Assembly (NCBI GenBank): GCA_019649035.1
Contig: BMAT01004532.1
Coordinates: 10,548-42,803 of the forward strand
Source: Elysia marginata
Lineage: Eukaryota > Mollusca > Gastropoda > Plakobranchidae
Reading direction: 5' to 3'
DNA: 32,256 bases
The notes below the pieces were generated by a model. The model ran no database searches. It was not told the DNA's origin and saw only the letters and a program-made list of their open reading frames with translations. Each line of letters starts with the position of its first letter. Positions within the stretch are counted from its first letter, which is position 1. Positions 30,400 through 32,256 of this stretch are shown piece by piece. A program made the translations under genes and the position numbers.

Positions 30400-32200
30400 A
30401 TACATTTAATGTACCACATTTAAGTTACCTTTAAAGAATGTTGTTTGACTTCACGGAAATATTAATATACTTCAGGCAATTATTGAATAAAAATGACTAA
30501 TGTATTATAAAAGGTAATATTTTGTATATAACATTAATTTCTCATTTTGTCAAACGAAAAAAAATAAGATAGGGATGATGCTAAAAAGCATGTTGTAATT
30601 ATAAAATAATGAATTTATTTACATAACAGTAAAAGATGCCTTAAAATGGCATATTTGATTGAAAAGGTCCAACAATAGGGCATACCATAACACCAGATTA
30701 GATAGATTAAGTTGAGCAGTTGCTGGAAAATTATACTGTGGTTGTAGTACTGCATGAATATTGAGAGTCTTTAAGGAAAAATTCCTATTCAATGACCCTT
30801 AGCCTGTTGTCAATGCACCTTGATCCCCTTCCTTGTTCAAATGGTTCTTTTTATGCCTTTCCTTTGTCTCATCATTTCTTAATTAAATACTTTACTTTAG
30901 AGTAGCAAAGGTTTTCAATTTATTTTCAAACTGTTATACTCTTTTACCCGCCTTAACAGGCTTGCTATGTTTGAAAATTAAACTGACTACATTTTATCCT
31001 CAATGTACAATAAAACTTAAAAGCTTGACTGCATGTAAAGCGCTTAGATATTTTTAATGAAGCCAAAAGTGCCCTATGAGTGTTATTTTTTATTGATACG
31101 ACAATAATTATATTATTGCCTTAGCATCAAAATTGTTATAATGACACTAACAATTCACGGGCAAAGGAAGGGAAGAAAAGAAGCATTATGGAATGTCATA
31201 TGTCATGTAAAGAAGACATTTTTTATGTCTCTGTTTATAGCAATAAGACTTTAAAGCCCTTTAGCAGAGGGTAGCAAAAAAAAAGCAGCTTCAGTTGTCA
31301 AAAAGCAGTTACTTTCCATAATATTATGAAAACGTTTCTAGTATAAACAGGGTCAAAGACATTGAAGCCCTGCTAAAACATTTTTAAAAGAGCAATCATA
31401 TATGTAATTTTTATCTTCTCAAAATCAGTCTGCCAAAAGCTTAAATTTACTCAAACGAAACAAAAACAAGCAATCAAAGCAATCCAACTGAGGAAAAAAA
31501 AACAAGTAGCACCTGCTTAGGCACTATAGAAAAAAAACCCATTATTACAAACACTTCAAAGAATTGAAGACTGCACTATATCTAGCAGGAAAAAAATGAA
31601 TAATATCTAAAAGGTTAGAGTTCAACTGCACTGAAATAGCTCAAATATACAAACAAATTCTCAGCCTTGAAAAACATTTGTTCTTTATTCCAGAGAGTTA
31701 TGGAATTTTAGGAATACCAGGACTGTTCCCTTATCAGGATGCAGTATTCTGCTGTTTTAGAAAATAAAGTTTTGCACATTAACTTTCCTTAGAAAATACA
31801 CACAGCCTAAACTGCCACATCAAGCAAAGAGAAAAAAAAACCTGCAAAGTCCTGAGCCTTTATATTCTGAAGGCAGGGTATAACAGCCTTGAAAAACAAT
31901 AAGTAGGAAAGACAGCAGATAAAATGGTTATCACTGTAAGTACAAATATTGTAGTAAATCAAAGAGTATTAAGCAGAAGTGAGAAGCAGGCTACAATTTT
32001 AAGGGAAATTGGCCAGAAATTAAACTACCCTAAATCAAGGCAAGCCTCATGAAAGCATTTTAAGCCATACTATTTCCTAACTACGGCAACCTTCTTCTTC
32101 AAGGTGGAATTACGTTGCACAGTGCCTCCCACACAGGCTGCTGATATTTCTGTCTGTCATAGACTCTTTGACCTGCTTTCAATTCACCCATTATGCATTT
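30400..32200. other. AT-rich intergenic stretch
   Basis: No gene or repeat that I can support. Short homopolymer runs only. Confidence 0.45.
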
Positions 32201-32209
32201 CCAACATCT

Positions 32210-32236
32210 TCAAGTTCAAGTTCAAGTTCAAGTTTA
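32210..32236 (-). repeat. (TTCAAG)n short tandem tail
   Basis: About four TTCAAG hexamers followed by TTTATTTATTCAG. On the minus strand this reads AATAAATAAACTTGAACTTG, the kind of short 3' repeat tail seen on LINE or SINE copies, so a retroposon 3' end may run off or along the right edge. The body is not identified. Confidence 0.45.
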
Positions 32237-32256
32237 TTTATTCAGTCAATACAAAG

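Noticed and set aside
32210-32236. TTCAAG hexamers as telomeric repeat
   Set aside because: Only about four copies, not the animal TTAGGG unit, followed by an A/T-rich tail more like a retroposon end.
1-32256. tRNA, rRNA or snRNA genes
   Set aside because: I looked for B-box-like GGTTCRANNCC with matching cloverleaf arms and for rRNA-like GC-rich blocks; nothing convincing was found by eye. A covariance-model scan would be decisive.

Overview
The window is eukaryotic, AT-rich (many homopolymer runs, AATAAA signals) and gene-poor. It has one clear spliced protein gene with conventional GT-AG introns. The repeat content (Tc1-like transposon, two old LINE copies, several short inverted-repeat elements, AGATCT and CTA microsatellites) is that of an invertebrate animal. 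A mollusc, possibly a gastropod, is my best guess, but this is inference from repeat style and not proof.

Layout. 1-2.45 kb: a CpG-richer patch, AGATCTAG-type palindromic simple sequence, a 275-bp MITE with 33-bp terminal inverted repeats, and a decayed LINE reverse-transcriptase fragment on the minus strand. 2.94-4.27 kb: eight copies of a near-invariant 14-bp motif (GTTGCAAWCATTAC) spaced 149-227 bp. The array runs into a CpG-bearing, YY1-like promoter candidate near 3.9-4.1 kb. This is the least explained structure here. 7.28-18.36 kb: a five-coding-exon plus-strand gene for a glycine N-acyltransferase-like (GLYAT family, GNAT fold) enzyme of 336 aa, assembled from the splice sites with phases that agree throughout.

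Its fourth intron (6.55 kb) is packed with mobile DNA: an antisense LINE with endonuclease and RT motifs, a 71-bp duplicated unit, a hAT-like 286-bp MITE, an 851-bp inverted-repeat element flanked by CTAG, and a (CTA)n microsatellite broken by an assembly gap. 18.36-23.99 kb: 3' flank or long 3' UTR without recognisable coding sequence. 23.99-25.25 kb: a complete-ended but internally deleted Tc1 element flanked by TA. 25.25-32.26 kb: mostly featureless AT-rich DNA, with a possible terminal exon (26.23 kb), a possible Ty3/gypsy RNase H scrap (27.9 kb), a 103-codon ORF behind a good splice acceptor (29.78 kb), a small hairpin element (30.26-30.39 kb), and a (TTCAAG)n tail at the right edge.

Only the GLYAT-like gene is a confident host gene. 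The novelty candidates are the 14-bp motif array, the unclassified inverted-repeat elements, and the uORF arrangement just upstream of the GLYAT-like start codon.
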